Positions 41,973-49,624 of a DNA stretch of 64,000 nt are shown piece by piece (within the stretch, counting starts at the first letter, position 1; each line of letters opens with the position of its first letter). Under the pieces are notes generated by a model that saw only the letters and a list, made by a program, of their open reading frames with translations, searched no databases and had not been told where the DNA came from. The DNA is from Nonomuraea sp. NBC_00507 (GTDB lineage: Bacteria; Actinomycetota; Actinomycetes; Streptosporangiales; Streptosporangiaceae), in NCBI RefSeq assembly GCF_036013525.1, contig NZ_CP107853.1, positions 7,874,001-7,938,000 on the forward strand. The letters run 5' to 3'. Position numbers and translations under genes: made by a program.

Positions 41973-43280
41973 CTACGGTGCGAGGGGTGACCTGAACACA
42001 GGCTGAACCACGGTCACCAGTGCCCCGCCCAGCTCGCCGACACCGATCGAGACCGTCCCGCCATGGGCGCGGACCAGCTCGGCGACGATGGCGAGCCCCA
42101 GCCCGCTCCCCCCATGGTCACGCGATCTGGCGTCGTCGAGCCGGACGAAACGCTCGAAGACCCGTCGGCGCTCCGCCGGAGGGATCCCGCCTCCGTCGTC
42201 CTCGTCGCCGCCCAGCGTGAAGGCCATCTGTGAGCGGGCGTGGCGGGCCGCGTTGTCGGCGAGGTTCCGCAGCATCCGCTGCAGCGCGGCGGCGTCGCCG
42301 TACACCTGTCCGGCGCAGACCCCGGCGGTGCTCACGGTCAGCGTGGTCGCCGTGCGCAGCCGGCGCGCCTCCGCGAAGACCATGTCGTCCAGATCGACGG
42401 GGGTGCGCACCAGGGGCAGCCGCTCGTCGGCGCGGGCGAGCAGCAGCAGGTCCTCGACGAGGTTCTGCAGGCGGAGAGTTTCGGCGTGCACGGTGGCGGC
42501 CAGCTCGGCGTCACCCGCGGCGACCGGATAAGAGAGGGCGACCTCGGCGTGCTGCCGGATGGCGGCGACCGGCGAGCGCAACTCGTGGGCGGCGTCGGAG
42601 ATGAAGCGGCGCTGCGCCGCCTGCGCGGATTCGAGACGGTCGAGCATGCCGTTGAGCGTCACGGCCAGCCGGGCGATCTCGTCGGAGCCGGTCGGCTGCG
42701 GCACCCGGTGGTCCAATCGGGCCGCGGTGATCGAGTCCGCCTCGCGCCGCATCGCGTCGACCGGGGCCAGCGCCCGGCCCACCACCCGCCAGGTGGCCAG
42801 GGCGATGAGCGCGAGAAGGACGGGCAGGCCGACGATCAGCAAGTGGGTGATGATCTGGGTCGCTTCCAGCACCTCGACGGGCGCGACTCCGACGACCACC
42901 GTGAACCGGCCGTCCGGGGTGGCGACCGCGGCGGCCACGAACGGGTCCACCGCCTCGTCGTCCAGCGGCGAGAGGCCGGTAGTGGACTCCCCGGGCCGCA
43001 GCGGGAAGAGCGCCGGCCGCCCGGCGACGTTGGAACTGGCCGCCACCACCTTCCCGCGCTCGTCGAGGACCTGGATAAGCTCCTCGTCGGGAACGGTGAC
43101 CTCCAGCCCCGGCGGTCCGCGTCCCCACGACTTCGCGATCTCTGTCGCCCGCTGGGTGGCGTCGTCGATCACCTCGCTGGTCATGGTGGCGCGGAAGACC
43201 ACCACCAGCAGCATCCCGAAGAGGGCCAGCGCCAGCGCCACCAGCACGACGGTGGCGAGGGTGGAGCGCAACCTGATCAT
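41973..43280 (-). CDS. OmpR-type sensor histidine kinase
   Basis: A 435-residue kinase with two membrane helices (about 8-30 and 145-167) around an extracytoplasmic domain of about 115 residues. A HAMP domain follows (GRALAPVDAMRREADSITAA), then HisKA with FISDAAHELRSPVAAIRQHA, and HATPase_c with MLRNLADNAARHAR, GGGIPPAERRRVFERFVR and GGSGLGLAIVAELVRAHGG. Its ATG overlaps the regulator stop by 4 bp. It may read the paralogous exported proteins encoded on both sides of the pair (inference). Confidence 0.92.
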   Translation of the reverse strand: MIRLRSTLATVVLVALALALFGMLLVVVFRATMTSEVIDDATQRATEIAKSWGRGPPGLEVTVPDEELIQVLDERGKVVAASSNVAGRPALFPLRPGESTTGLSPLDDEAVDPFVAAAVATPDGRFTVVVGVAPVEVLEATQIITHLLIVGLPVLLALIALATWRVVGRALAPVDAMRREADSITAARLDHRVPQPTGSDEIARLAVTLNGMLDRLESAQAAQRRFISDAAHELRSPVAAIRQHAEVALSYPVAAGDAELAATVHAETLRLQNLVEDLLLLARADERLPLVRTPVDLDDMVFAEARRLRTATTLTVSTAGVCAGQVYGDAAALQRMLRNLADNAARHARSQMAFTLGGDEDDGGGIPPAERRRVFERFVRLDDARSRDHGGSGLGLAIVAELVRAHGGTVSIGVGELGGALVTVVQPVFRSPLAP

Positions 43281-43939
43281 CGGGCGGTCAGCCGGTATCC
43301 GGAGCCGCGCACGGTCTCTATCAGGTCGCGCCGCCCCAGCTTGGTACGGAGCCGCCGGACGTAGACCTCGACGATGTTGGGGTCGCCCTCGAAGTGGTAG
43401 TCCCAGACGTGATCGAGAATCTCCAGCTTCGAGACGATCTCCCCGCTCCGGCGGAGCAGGAACTCTAGGAGGGCCAGTTCGCGGGCGGTGAGTTCGAGAA
43501 CGGCCTCGCCCAGCCAGGCCCGGCCCGCCGCCGGGTCGAGCCTGACCGGTCCCGCCACCAGCACGCAGGGGCGGGCCGGGGCCCCGCGGCGCAGCAGCGC
43601 CCGCAACCGGGCCACCAGCACCGCGTGCGAGAAGGGCTTGGTGACGTAGTCGTCGGCCCCCAGGTTGAGACCGGCGACCTCGTCCGGCTCGGCATCGCGT
43701 GCGGTCAGCATGAGGATCGGCGTCCAGACGCGCTCCGCGCGCAAGGTCGCGCAGATCTGCTGCCCGCTCACGCCGGGCAGCATGAGGTCGAGGACGATCG
43801 CGTCGTACGGCTGCTCGCGGGCCAGCCAGAGCCCGTCCGTGCCGTTGAGCGCGACGTCCACGGCGAAGCCCTCGGCGATCAGCCCGTTGCGGATGCCGGC
43901 GGCCAGCCGCTGCTCGTCATCCACCACCAAGACCCGCAT
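43277..43939 (-). CDS. OmpR/PhoB-family response regulator
   Basis: A 220-residue regulator. The receiver shows MRVLVVDDEQRLAAGIRNGL, phosphoacceptor in YDAIVLDLMLPGVSGQQI and the lysine in ADDYVTKPFSHAVLV. The winged helix shows LTARELALLEFLLRRSGEIV and NIVEVYVRRLRTKLGRRDLI. ATG 43939 begins MRVLVVDDE at the receiver start; an upstream in-frame ATG is less likely. It is cotranscribed with the downstream kinase and probably with the upstream lipoprotein gene. Confidence 0.92.
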   Translation of the reverse strand: MRVLVVDDEQRLAAGIRNGLIAEGFAVDVALNGTDGLWLAREQPYDAIVLDLMLPGVSGQQICATLRAERVWTPILMLTARDAEPDEVAGLNLGADDYVTKPFSHAVLVARLRALLRRGAPARPCVLVAGPVRLDPAAGRAWLGEAVLELTARELALLEFLLRRSGEIVSKLEILDHVWDYHFEGDPNIVEVYVRRLRTKLGRRDLIETVRGSGYRLTAR

Positions 43940-43999
43940 CCTGCCGATTATCCACCGCCCCATCTGAAAGGGAGCTGAATCCGACCCGGGACTGCGGAG

Positions 44000-44794
44000 T
44001 CAGCCGCCGGCCATCTCGACCAGTTCGCACCGTTCCTGACCGCCGGCCGCTGCCTCCTCCAGCACGAGCCCGACATTCCTGGCGTAGAACTTGTGATCGA
44101 GCCGGTCCGGCTCCAGCGGGGTGAACTCCTTGGTCTTGATCACCTGCTGGAAACCGCCGAAGGTGACCTTCACCCGCTCGGACAGGCTCAGCACCTCCGC
44201 CTGGTCCTGTGCTATTCCGGGCCGGTTCTCCTGGTGGTAGCTGTCGCCGACGCGCGGCTCGGCCATCATCACGATGCCCGCCCCGGCGCCGTCCTCGCCC
44301 GCCTGCCAGGAGCCCTTGGTGCCGGCGAGCCTGCCGTTGCCGTACTCCTTCACGTCCTCGCCCAGGTACCAGACGTTGCCCGCACGGTCCTGGGCGTAGG
44401 CCGCCAAGACCTCCTCCTGAAGCTGCCCCTTCCGGCTCGCCGTGAGCCGCACCAGGATGGCCTGCACGCCGGCCACCTGCCGGGTCTCGTGGGTGACCGC
44501 CACGGTCCGCTCCTCTGGGCCGTCCTCGGTGACACAGCCGTAGCGCCACCGCGCGCCCGGTTTGAACGGCAGGTACGGATTGCTGATCTCCGCGGTGCCG
44601 AAGGCCGATGAGTCGAACGAGCCCTTCGCTCCCGCCGACGGATCCGCACTCGCCACTGACGAGGCGGCCACGCCATCTGTCGGCGGCGCGGCTCCCGGCT
44701 GCGTGTTCCCCGGCTGCGTGCCGGAACAGGCCGCCGCAGCCAGCGCCAGCGGAAGGCCCAACAGGAGCGCCTTGCCACGAAACCGACCAATCAT
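44000..44794 (-). CDS. Lipoprotein, paralogue of the exported protein at 40691-41968
   Basis: A 264-residue lipoprotein. Lipobox LALAAAAC gives a lipidated cysteine near residue 23, followed by a low-complexity linker. The domain shares VWYLGEDVKEYGNGRLAGTK, GSWQAGEDGAGAGIVMMAEP and VGDSYHQENRPGIAQDQAEV with the exported protein at the other end of the operon. GGAGG lies 4 bases before ATG 44794. It is first in the operon lipoprotein-regulator-kinase-exported paralogue. No known domain name fits with certainty. Confidence 0.8.
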   Translation of the reverse strand: MIGRFRGKALLLGLPLALAAAACSGTQPGNTQPGAAPPTDGVAASSVASADPSAGAKGSFDSSAFGTAEISNPYLPFKPGARWRYGCVTEDGPEERTVAVTHETRQVAGVQAILVRLTASRKGQLQEEVLAAYAQDRAGNVWYLGEDVKEYGNGRLAGTKGSWQAGEDGAGAGIVMMAEPRVGDSYHQENRPGIAQDQAEVLSLSERVKVTFGGFQQVIKTKEFTPLEPDRLDHKFYARNVGLVLEEAAAGGQERCELVEMAGG

Positions 44795-45079
44795 GACGCC
44801 TCCATGTCTTCGATGACTTGAGCACCATGCTCGGCCTGCGAAGCTGAAAGCCCCCTGAACCGGTCCCTCGGGACCGCGGGCGGGCAAGGACTGGCCGCGG
44901 CAGGAGTACAGGCCCACGCCCCAGGCAGAGGCGACGGGCCGCGGGACGTCACCAACGGAGTCGCTCTCGTACCAGACCTCGACCCGCCGACCCTGCGAGG
45001 CCAGAACCGGGCAACATCAGACCGCAGGAACGCCACACCCTCAGAAATCCGCCACAGCGCAAGGTTGGCCTACTCAGAG
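44795..45079. other. Promoter region of the two-component operon
   Basis: No gene seen. The minus-strand operon promoter should lie here. The part beyond about 45000 borders the Tn3 remnant. Confidence 0.35.
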
Positions 45080-45838
45080 GCCCATCCGTCAAATCATGTG
45101 ACATGTCCAGGGTGTGGGCGTCCATGTTGCGCAGGTATGTGAGTTTTTCGAATGGCCGTCTTGACCGAGGTCGCGCTGGCGTCGGCGGCGCTTTGATCAG
45201 CCAGGCCAGGCGGGTCATCTTCAGCCCAGCGTCATACTTCAGCAGCTGGTCCAGATCCCTGCGCCGTTCGTCGGTCAGCAGGTGGGCCACCTTCTCCCAG
45301 GTCAGCGCGGTGGCGCTGGTCCGGGCGGTGGCCACCATCTTGGCCAGCGTCGTCGCGCCCGGCTGGATCGTCTTGGCTGCCATCAGATACTCGGTGGCCA
45401 GATTGAACAGCAACGCGAGTCGTGCTCCATCGCCCGGTCCAGCAGGAACTGCTCCAGCTCCTTCATCGCCGTGCTCCCGGCCGGAGCGCTCTTCCAGCCC
45501 AGATAGCCGGCCACCAACCGCAGATGATCGCTGCGTGTCTGCTCCCGCTGACCGTACTCGGCCAGAACGGCCGGATCGATTCCCAGCCGCTCGGCCAGCC
45601 GGGTCACCGCCACCGGCGGCGCCGCACTCACCTCATCCGGCACGAACCCCAACCAGGGCAACGTGGCGAGCTGGACGGCCAGGCCTAATCGGTCGGTCGG
45701 GCCCCGGCCACGGCCCGGATCGATGAAGGCGACGTCGGCAGGCGTCAGGGTGAAGTACCGGATCAGATCGTCGCGGCCGATGTCGGGGTAGGACCGCAAC
45801 CGCTCCAGCTGGTCTTCGGAGAACATCCGGGTCGACAT
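45080..45838 (-). pseudogene. Tn3-family transposase, N-terminal remnant
   Basis: Two minus-strand frames together form the DUF4158/Tn3 N-terminal region. The first part has LIRYFTLTPADVAFIDPGRG, LGLAVQLATLPWLGFVPDEV and EYGQREQTRSDHLRLVAGYL; after a frameshift near 45412 the second gives LATEYLMAAKTIQPGATTLA, KMVATARTSATALTWEKVAH and LLTDERRRDLDQLLKYDAGL. The catalytic DDE_Tnp_Tn3 domain is absent. It is a dead fragment of a Tn3-like element. Confidence 0.85.
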
Positions 45839-46088
45839 CGATCACCCTCACACCGCCACCGGTCAGGGCCGTCCGAACCGTATCGGAAGTGATCAACAAA
45901 CGGAACAGCCCGCGTCAGTGCAGGTCAGACAAATCCGTTGGAAATTTCCCTGGACTACATTCACCCCCCATAGGCCGCGACAACCGCCTGCACTCGATCT
46001 CGGCGTACGACCTCGGTGCCGGGCATTCTCGCCGCTTCCGCCCGTGAGGGGGCGCCAGGCGGCGGCTGCCCGGGATAGGGTGGTGAGG

Positions 46089-46104
46089 GTGAGTGAATAC
46101 TCAC
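46089..46104. promoter_or_regulatory. GTGAGT-GAAT-ACTCAC operator
   Basis: A perfect 6-bp inverted repeat lies 23 bp before the ATG of the NAD(P)-binding gene. It is typical of TetR-family operators in this gene family, yet no tetR gene adjoins it. The regulator may have been lost to the rearrangements next door or lie elsewhere. Confidence 0.6.
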
Positions 46105-46127
46105 TAACCACTGAAAGGGGAACGCAC

Positions 46128-46766
46128 ATGAGGCTCGTTGTATTCGGCGCGACCGGCGGCATCGGGCTGGAGGTGGTCCGACAGGGGCTCGACCTGGCCC
46201 ACGAGATCACCGCGGTCGTGCGCTCGGCGTCCCGGCTGCCCGCCGAGCTGCATGCGCGGCTCGACGTCGTCGAGGCCGACGTGATGGACCCCGACGCCAT
46301 CACGCAGGCGGTCAAGGGCCGCGACGCCGTGATCACCGCGATCGGCCCACGCGGACGCGACGCGAGCACCGTCCACTCCGACAGCATCGCCTCCATCATC
46401 GAGGCCATGCGGCGGGCGGGGGTGCGGCGGCTGCTGACGGTGGGCGCGAGCGGCATGGTGGCCGACGCGGGCGACGGCCCGCTCACCCGGTACGTGCTCA
46501 AGCCCCTCATCGTGCAGCGGCTGTTGAGCCGGTCCTACGCCGACCTGGCCGCGTCCGAAGAGCTGGTGCGGGCCGCCGATCTGGACTGGACGATCGTGCG
46601 GCCCTCGCGGCTGACGAACGCCGGCCGTACCAACCGTTATCGCACGGCCAGGGACCTCAGCGTGCGGGGCGGCATGAGCACGACCCGCGCCGACGTGGCC
46701 GACTGCATGCTGGAGCTGATCGGCGACCGCACGTCGGTGCGGCACGTCATCTCGGTGGCATCCTAG
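46128..46766 (+). CDS. NAD(P)-binding NmrA/SDR-like protein
   Basis: A 212-residue Rossmann protein starting MRLVVFGATGGIGLEVVRQG with the GATGGIG dinucleotide motif. VITAIGPRGRDASTVHSD, RLLTVGASGMVADAGDG and DLDWTIVRPSRLTNAGRTN match NAD(P)H-binding NmrA/flavin-reductase-like proteins. AAAGGGG precedes the ATG. A TetR-like operator upstream suggests stress-inducible expression. It resembles the protein at 184-999 in type but not closely in sequence. Confidence 0.88.
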   Translation: MRLVVFGATGGIGLEVVRQGLDLAHEITAVVRSASRLPAELHARLDVVEADVMDPDAITQAVKGRDAVITAIGPRGRDASTVHSDSIASIIEAMRRAGVRRLLTVGASGMVADAGDGPLTRYVLKPLIVQRLLSRSYADLAASEELVRAADLDWTIVRPSRLTNAGRTNRYRTARDLSVRGGMSTTRADVADCMLELIGDRTSVRHVISVAS

Positions 46767-46773
46767 GCGCCGC

Positions 46774-47106
46774 TCAGGCGCGCGGCGCGTACATGATGAC
46801 GGCGACGCCGGCCAGGCAGATCAGCGCGCCGATGACGTCCCAGCGGTCGGGGCGGAAGCCGTCGGCGACCATGCCCCAGGCCAGGGAGCCGGCGACGAAG
46901 ACGCCGCCGTAGGCGGCCAGGACGCGGCCGAAGTTCGGGTCGGGCTGGAAGGTGGCGACGAAGCCGTAGGCCGCCAGGGCCAGGATGCCGGCGCCGATCC
47001 ACAGCAGGCCGCGCTGCTCACGCCAGCCCTGCCAGACCAGCCAGGCGCCGCCGATCTCGGCGAGGGCGGCCAGAACGAACAGGGCGATCGAGCGCAGCAC
47101 GGTCAT
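46774..47106 (-). CDS. ynfA: YnfA/UPF0060 small membrane protein
   Basis: A 110-residue protein with four membrane helices. [40 protein letters not shown] and [20 protein letters not shown] are characteristic of the UPF0060 family, small multidrug-resistance-like proteins of uncertain function. Its stop lies 8 bp from the convergent NAD(P)-binding gene. Confidence 0.92.
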   Translation of the reverse strand: MTVLRSIALFVLAALAEIGGAWLVWQGWREQRGLLWIGAGILALAAYGFVATFQPDPNFGRVLAAYGGVFVAGSLAWGMVADGFRPDRWDVIGALICLAGVAVIMYAPRA

Positions 47107-47127
47107 GGGGATGACTTTAAGGGCCGA

Positions 47128-47502
47128 TCACCTCACGGGCTGATCAGCCTCAGGCAGGTCGGCCCAGCGACCGCCGGCTTTGGCGCGCTCGACTGCCGCC
47201 AGGCCCGGCGGGCGCATCCGACCCTCGCGCTGCAGGCGCTCCACGCGGGCGATGTTGGGCCGGGACCACGGGCTGCGCGCGCGTCGCGGGCTGAAGCGCT
47301 GCAGGTAGGTCGCCGCGTCGCGGGAGCGCGCCTGGCCGTCGATCCAGCCGTAGCACAGCGCCTCCTCCAAGGCTTGTCCGTACGTGAGGGTCGTCGGCTC
47401 GGTGGTGCCCTTCTTGGCGATCACCAGCCACACCTCGCTCTCGCAATCGTGGTGGCCGGCCAGCCAGTCCCGCCACGCGGCGGCGTCGGTGAAGAGGTTC
47501 AT
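47128..47502 (-). CDS. YdeI-like protein
   Basis: A 124-residue protein of the YdeI/OmpD-associated type. Landmarks are MNLFTDAAAWRDWLAGHHDC, SEVWLVIAKKGTTEPTTLTY, EALCYGWIDGQARSRDAATY and RFSPRRARSPWSRPNIARV. ATG 47502 is preferred; its ribosome site GGGAGG lies in the arm of a long palindrome shared with the divergent WYL regulator. Function unknown. Confidence 0.85.
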   Translation of the reverse strand: MNLFTDAAAWRDWLAGHHDCESEVWLVIAKKGTTEPTTLTYGQALEEALCYGWIDGQARSRDAATYLQRFSPRRARSPWSRPNIARVERLQREGRMRPPGLAAVERAKAGGRWADLPEADQPVR

Positions 47503-47504
47503 GA

Positions 47505-47563
47505 CCTGCATCCTCCCAAACAAAGCGCTCATCAATTGAGCACTTTGTTTGGGAGGATGCAGG
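47505..47563. promoter_or_regulatory. 59-bp palindromic divergent promoter region
   Basis: A 27-bp left arm (47505-47531) is matched by the right arm (47537-47563) at 26 of 27 positions around TCAAT. Each arm contains CAAACAAAG and TCCTCCC, so both flanking genes get an identical GGGAGGATGCAGG ribosome-site region. It is probably the operator of the WYL regulator for both genes. Confidence 0.75.
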
Positions 47564-47564
47564 C

Positions 47565-48509
47565 ATGCGTGCCGATCGTCTCGTAGCCGCCCTGCTGCTG
47601 CTCCAGTCCCGGGGCCGGGTGACCGCCGCGGAGCTGGCCGGGGAGCTGGAGATCTCCGTGGCCACCGCCCGCCGCGATCTGGAGGCGTTGTCGGCCGCGG
47701 GTATCCCCGTGTATCCGCAGCCGGGCCGCGGCGGCGGGTGGCAGCTCATCGGCGGCGCCCGTACCGATCTGAGCGGTTTGACCGCGGCCGAGGCCCGGGC
47801 GTTGTTCCTGCTGCTGGGCCCGGCGACGACCGCCGCGGCCCCGCTGACGTCGGCGCTGCGCAAGCTGATGCGGGCCCTGCCCGCGACGTTCCGCGCCGAC
47901 GCCGAGGCAGCGGCCCGGGCCGTGGTGTCGGACTCGGCGCGGTGGGGCGAGGTCGGCAGGCAGCTGCCCGCTCTGGTCGAGGACCTGCAGGGCGCCGTCG
48001 TGGGCAGGCGGAAGGTGCGGCTGGCCTACACCAGCAGGGGCGGCGGCTCGACGGAGCGGGTGGTGGATCCGCTGGGGCTGGTCGACAAGGACGGTGTGTG
48101 GTATCTGCTGGCCGGCACCGAGAGCGGGCGGCGCACGTTCCGCGTCGACCGGGTCGCCGGCGCCGAGGTGACGGACCTGCCGGCCGAGCGGCCTGATGAC
48201 TTCGACCTGTCGGCGGAGTGGGAGCGGGTCGTCGACGAGGTCGAGCGGCGGCGTTCGCTGGTCTCGGCGGTGCTGCTGGTTCACGACCGGCACGTGCGGG
48301 TGCTGCGCGATCAGTTCGGCCGCCATTGCGAGGTGCTCGGGCAGGAGGCCGGAGGCCGGACCCGCGTGCGGGTGGCCGCGCCGATGGCGTTGTCGATCGC
48401 CGAGCATCTGGCCGGGTGGGGCGCCCAGGTCGAGGTGGTGGAGCCGGAGCAGGTCCGCGCCGAGCTGGCCAGGATCGGCGCGGAGCTGGTCGCGCGTTAC
48501 GCCTCCTGA
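47565..48509 (+). CDS. YafY-type WYL-domain regulator
   Basis: A 314-residue regulator. The HTH_11 domain reads RLVAALLLLQSRGRVTAAEL and ISVATARRDLEALSAAGIPV. The WYL domain is in RKVRLAYTSRGGGSTERVVD and PLGLVDKDGVWYLLAGTESG, and the WCX extension follows. WYL domains sense nucleic-acid-like or nucleotide ligands. ATG 47565 sits just beyond the 59-bp palindrome, pointing to autoregulation and coregulation of the divergent ydeI-like gene. Confidence 0.92.
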   Translation: MRADRLVAALLLLQSRGRVTAAELAGELEISVATARRDLEALSAAGIPVYPQPGRGGGWQLIGGARTDLSGLTAAEARALFLLLGPATTAAAPLTSALRKLMRALPATFRADAEAAARAVVSDSARWGEVGRQLPALVEDLQGAVVGRRKVRLAYTSRGGGSTERVVDPLGLVDKDGVWYLLAGTESGRRTFRVDRVAGAEVTDLPAERPDDFDLSAEWERVVDEVERRRSLVSAVLLVHDRHVRVLRDQFGRHCEVLGQEAGGRTRVRVAAPMALSIAEHLAGWGAQVEVVEPEQVRAELARIGAELVARYAS

Positions 48510-49624
48510 GCGTGGTGGGTGAGCGCCGAGGGGTCGCGTTCGGGCGGGCCGGCGGGCCACCAGTGGCCGTCGCGTTCGACGAAGGGGTACCAGCGTCCGT
48601 CGCGGCCGTAGCGCAGTTGCAGGGAGCCGAGGGTCCAGCGGTTGCGCCACGCCTCGATCGCGGGCGGCCGCTCGCCTTCCCAGCCGGCCTCCAGCAGCGT
48701 CCGCGCCCTGGCCAGCTCCCGGCGGGGCGGCGTCCATGCCGATTCCAGCACGTCCAGGCCGTCGGGACCGCCCTGGCGCCAGGCCGCCACGGCGGTCTCG
48801 AGGCCGAGGTCGAGGTCGTGGTCGGCGGCCAGGCGTACCCGGTCCTGGTATTCGGTCAGCTCCGGGATGCGGCCGCGGACCAGCAGCTCGCGGGCGCGGG
48901 AGGCGGCGGAGGCGGCCAGCACCCGCAGCGCGGCCACATCCACGCCGGCCCCCGGCTCCAGCGCGGGCGAGGAGAAGGGGACGTCGCAGGGAGGCGGCAC
49001 GGGCAGCGGCGCCACGCCTGCCGCGAACGCCTGGGCCGCCGCCACCCCGCGCGCGGCCTCGGCGGTGTCGGGGACGTCGTGCCGCTGGAGCGCCTCGATC
49101 AACTGCCGTTCGCCGCGTCCCCGCATCAGCAGCAGTACGAACGGGTCGGCGTCCAGCAGCCACGAGGCCTGGTAGCACAGCGCGGCCGCGTGCTGGCACG
49201 GGTGGCCCCAGTCGGGGCAGGAGCACTCCGGCTCCAGGTCGCCGACGGCGGGCAGCAGCGGCACGGCGGCGTCCTCGGCGGCCTCGACCAGCTCGTGCGG
49301 CATGTCGCGGTCGAGCAGCGCGGCGATGTGCCCGCTCTTGGCGGCGACCTGGTCCCAGAAGCGCTCCCACTCGTCGTCGGTGAGCTGCTCGACGCGTACG
49401 ACGGTGTCGTACTCGCTGTCGGCCACGGCGGCGATGCGCCCGGGGCTGACGGTGATGGGGCCGAGCAGACCGGTCTTGGCGTACGCGCGGCCCTTGCGCA
49501 GCAGTCCCTGGTCGAGCGAGGTGTCCTCCAAGGCTTTGATCCAGGCGCGGCCCCACCAGGTGGTGGCGAAGCGGGCCCCGGCGCGCTGCGGCGGGAAGGC
49601 GGTGAATCCCCGTACGGCGTTCAT
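48497..49624 (-). CDS. SWIM zinc-finger protein
   Basis: A 375-residue protein. The N-terminus (AGARFATTWWGRAWIKALED, LRKGRAYAKTGLLGPITVSP) is typical of proteins encoded beside SNF2 helicases in actinomycetes, and the SWIM motif CxCxnCxH is present as CSCPDWGHPCQHAAALCYQA. It is predicted to bind DNA or protein and assist the helicase. ATG 49624 overlaps the helicase stop as ATGA. Confidence 0.92.
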   Translation of the reverse strand: MNAVRGFTAFPPQRAGARFATTWWGRAWIKALEDTSLDQGLLRKGRAYAKTGLLGPITVSPGRIAAVADSEYDTVVRVEQLTDDEWERFWDQVAAKSGHIAALLDRDMPHELVEAAEDAAVPLLPAVGDLEPECSCPDWGHPCQHAAALCYQASWLLDADPFVLLLMRGRGERQLIEALQRHDVPDTAEAARGVAAAQAFAAGVAPLPVPPPCDVPFSSPALEPGAGVDVAALRVLAASAASRARELLVRGRIPELTEYQDRVRLAADHDLDLGLETAVAAWRQGGPDGLDVLESAWTPPRRELARARTLLEAGWEGERPPAIEAWRNRWTLGSLQLRYGRDGRWYPFVERDGHWWPAGPPERDPSALTHHAQEA

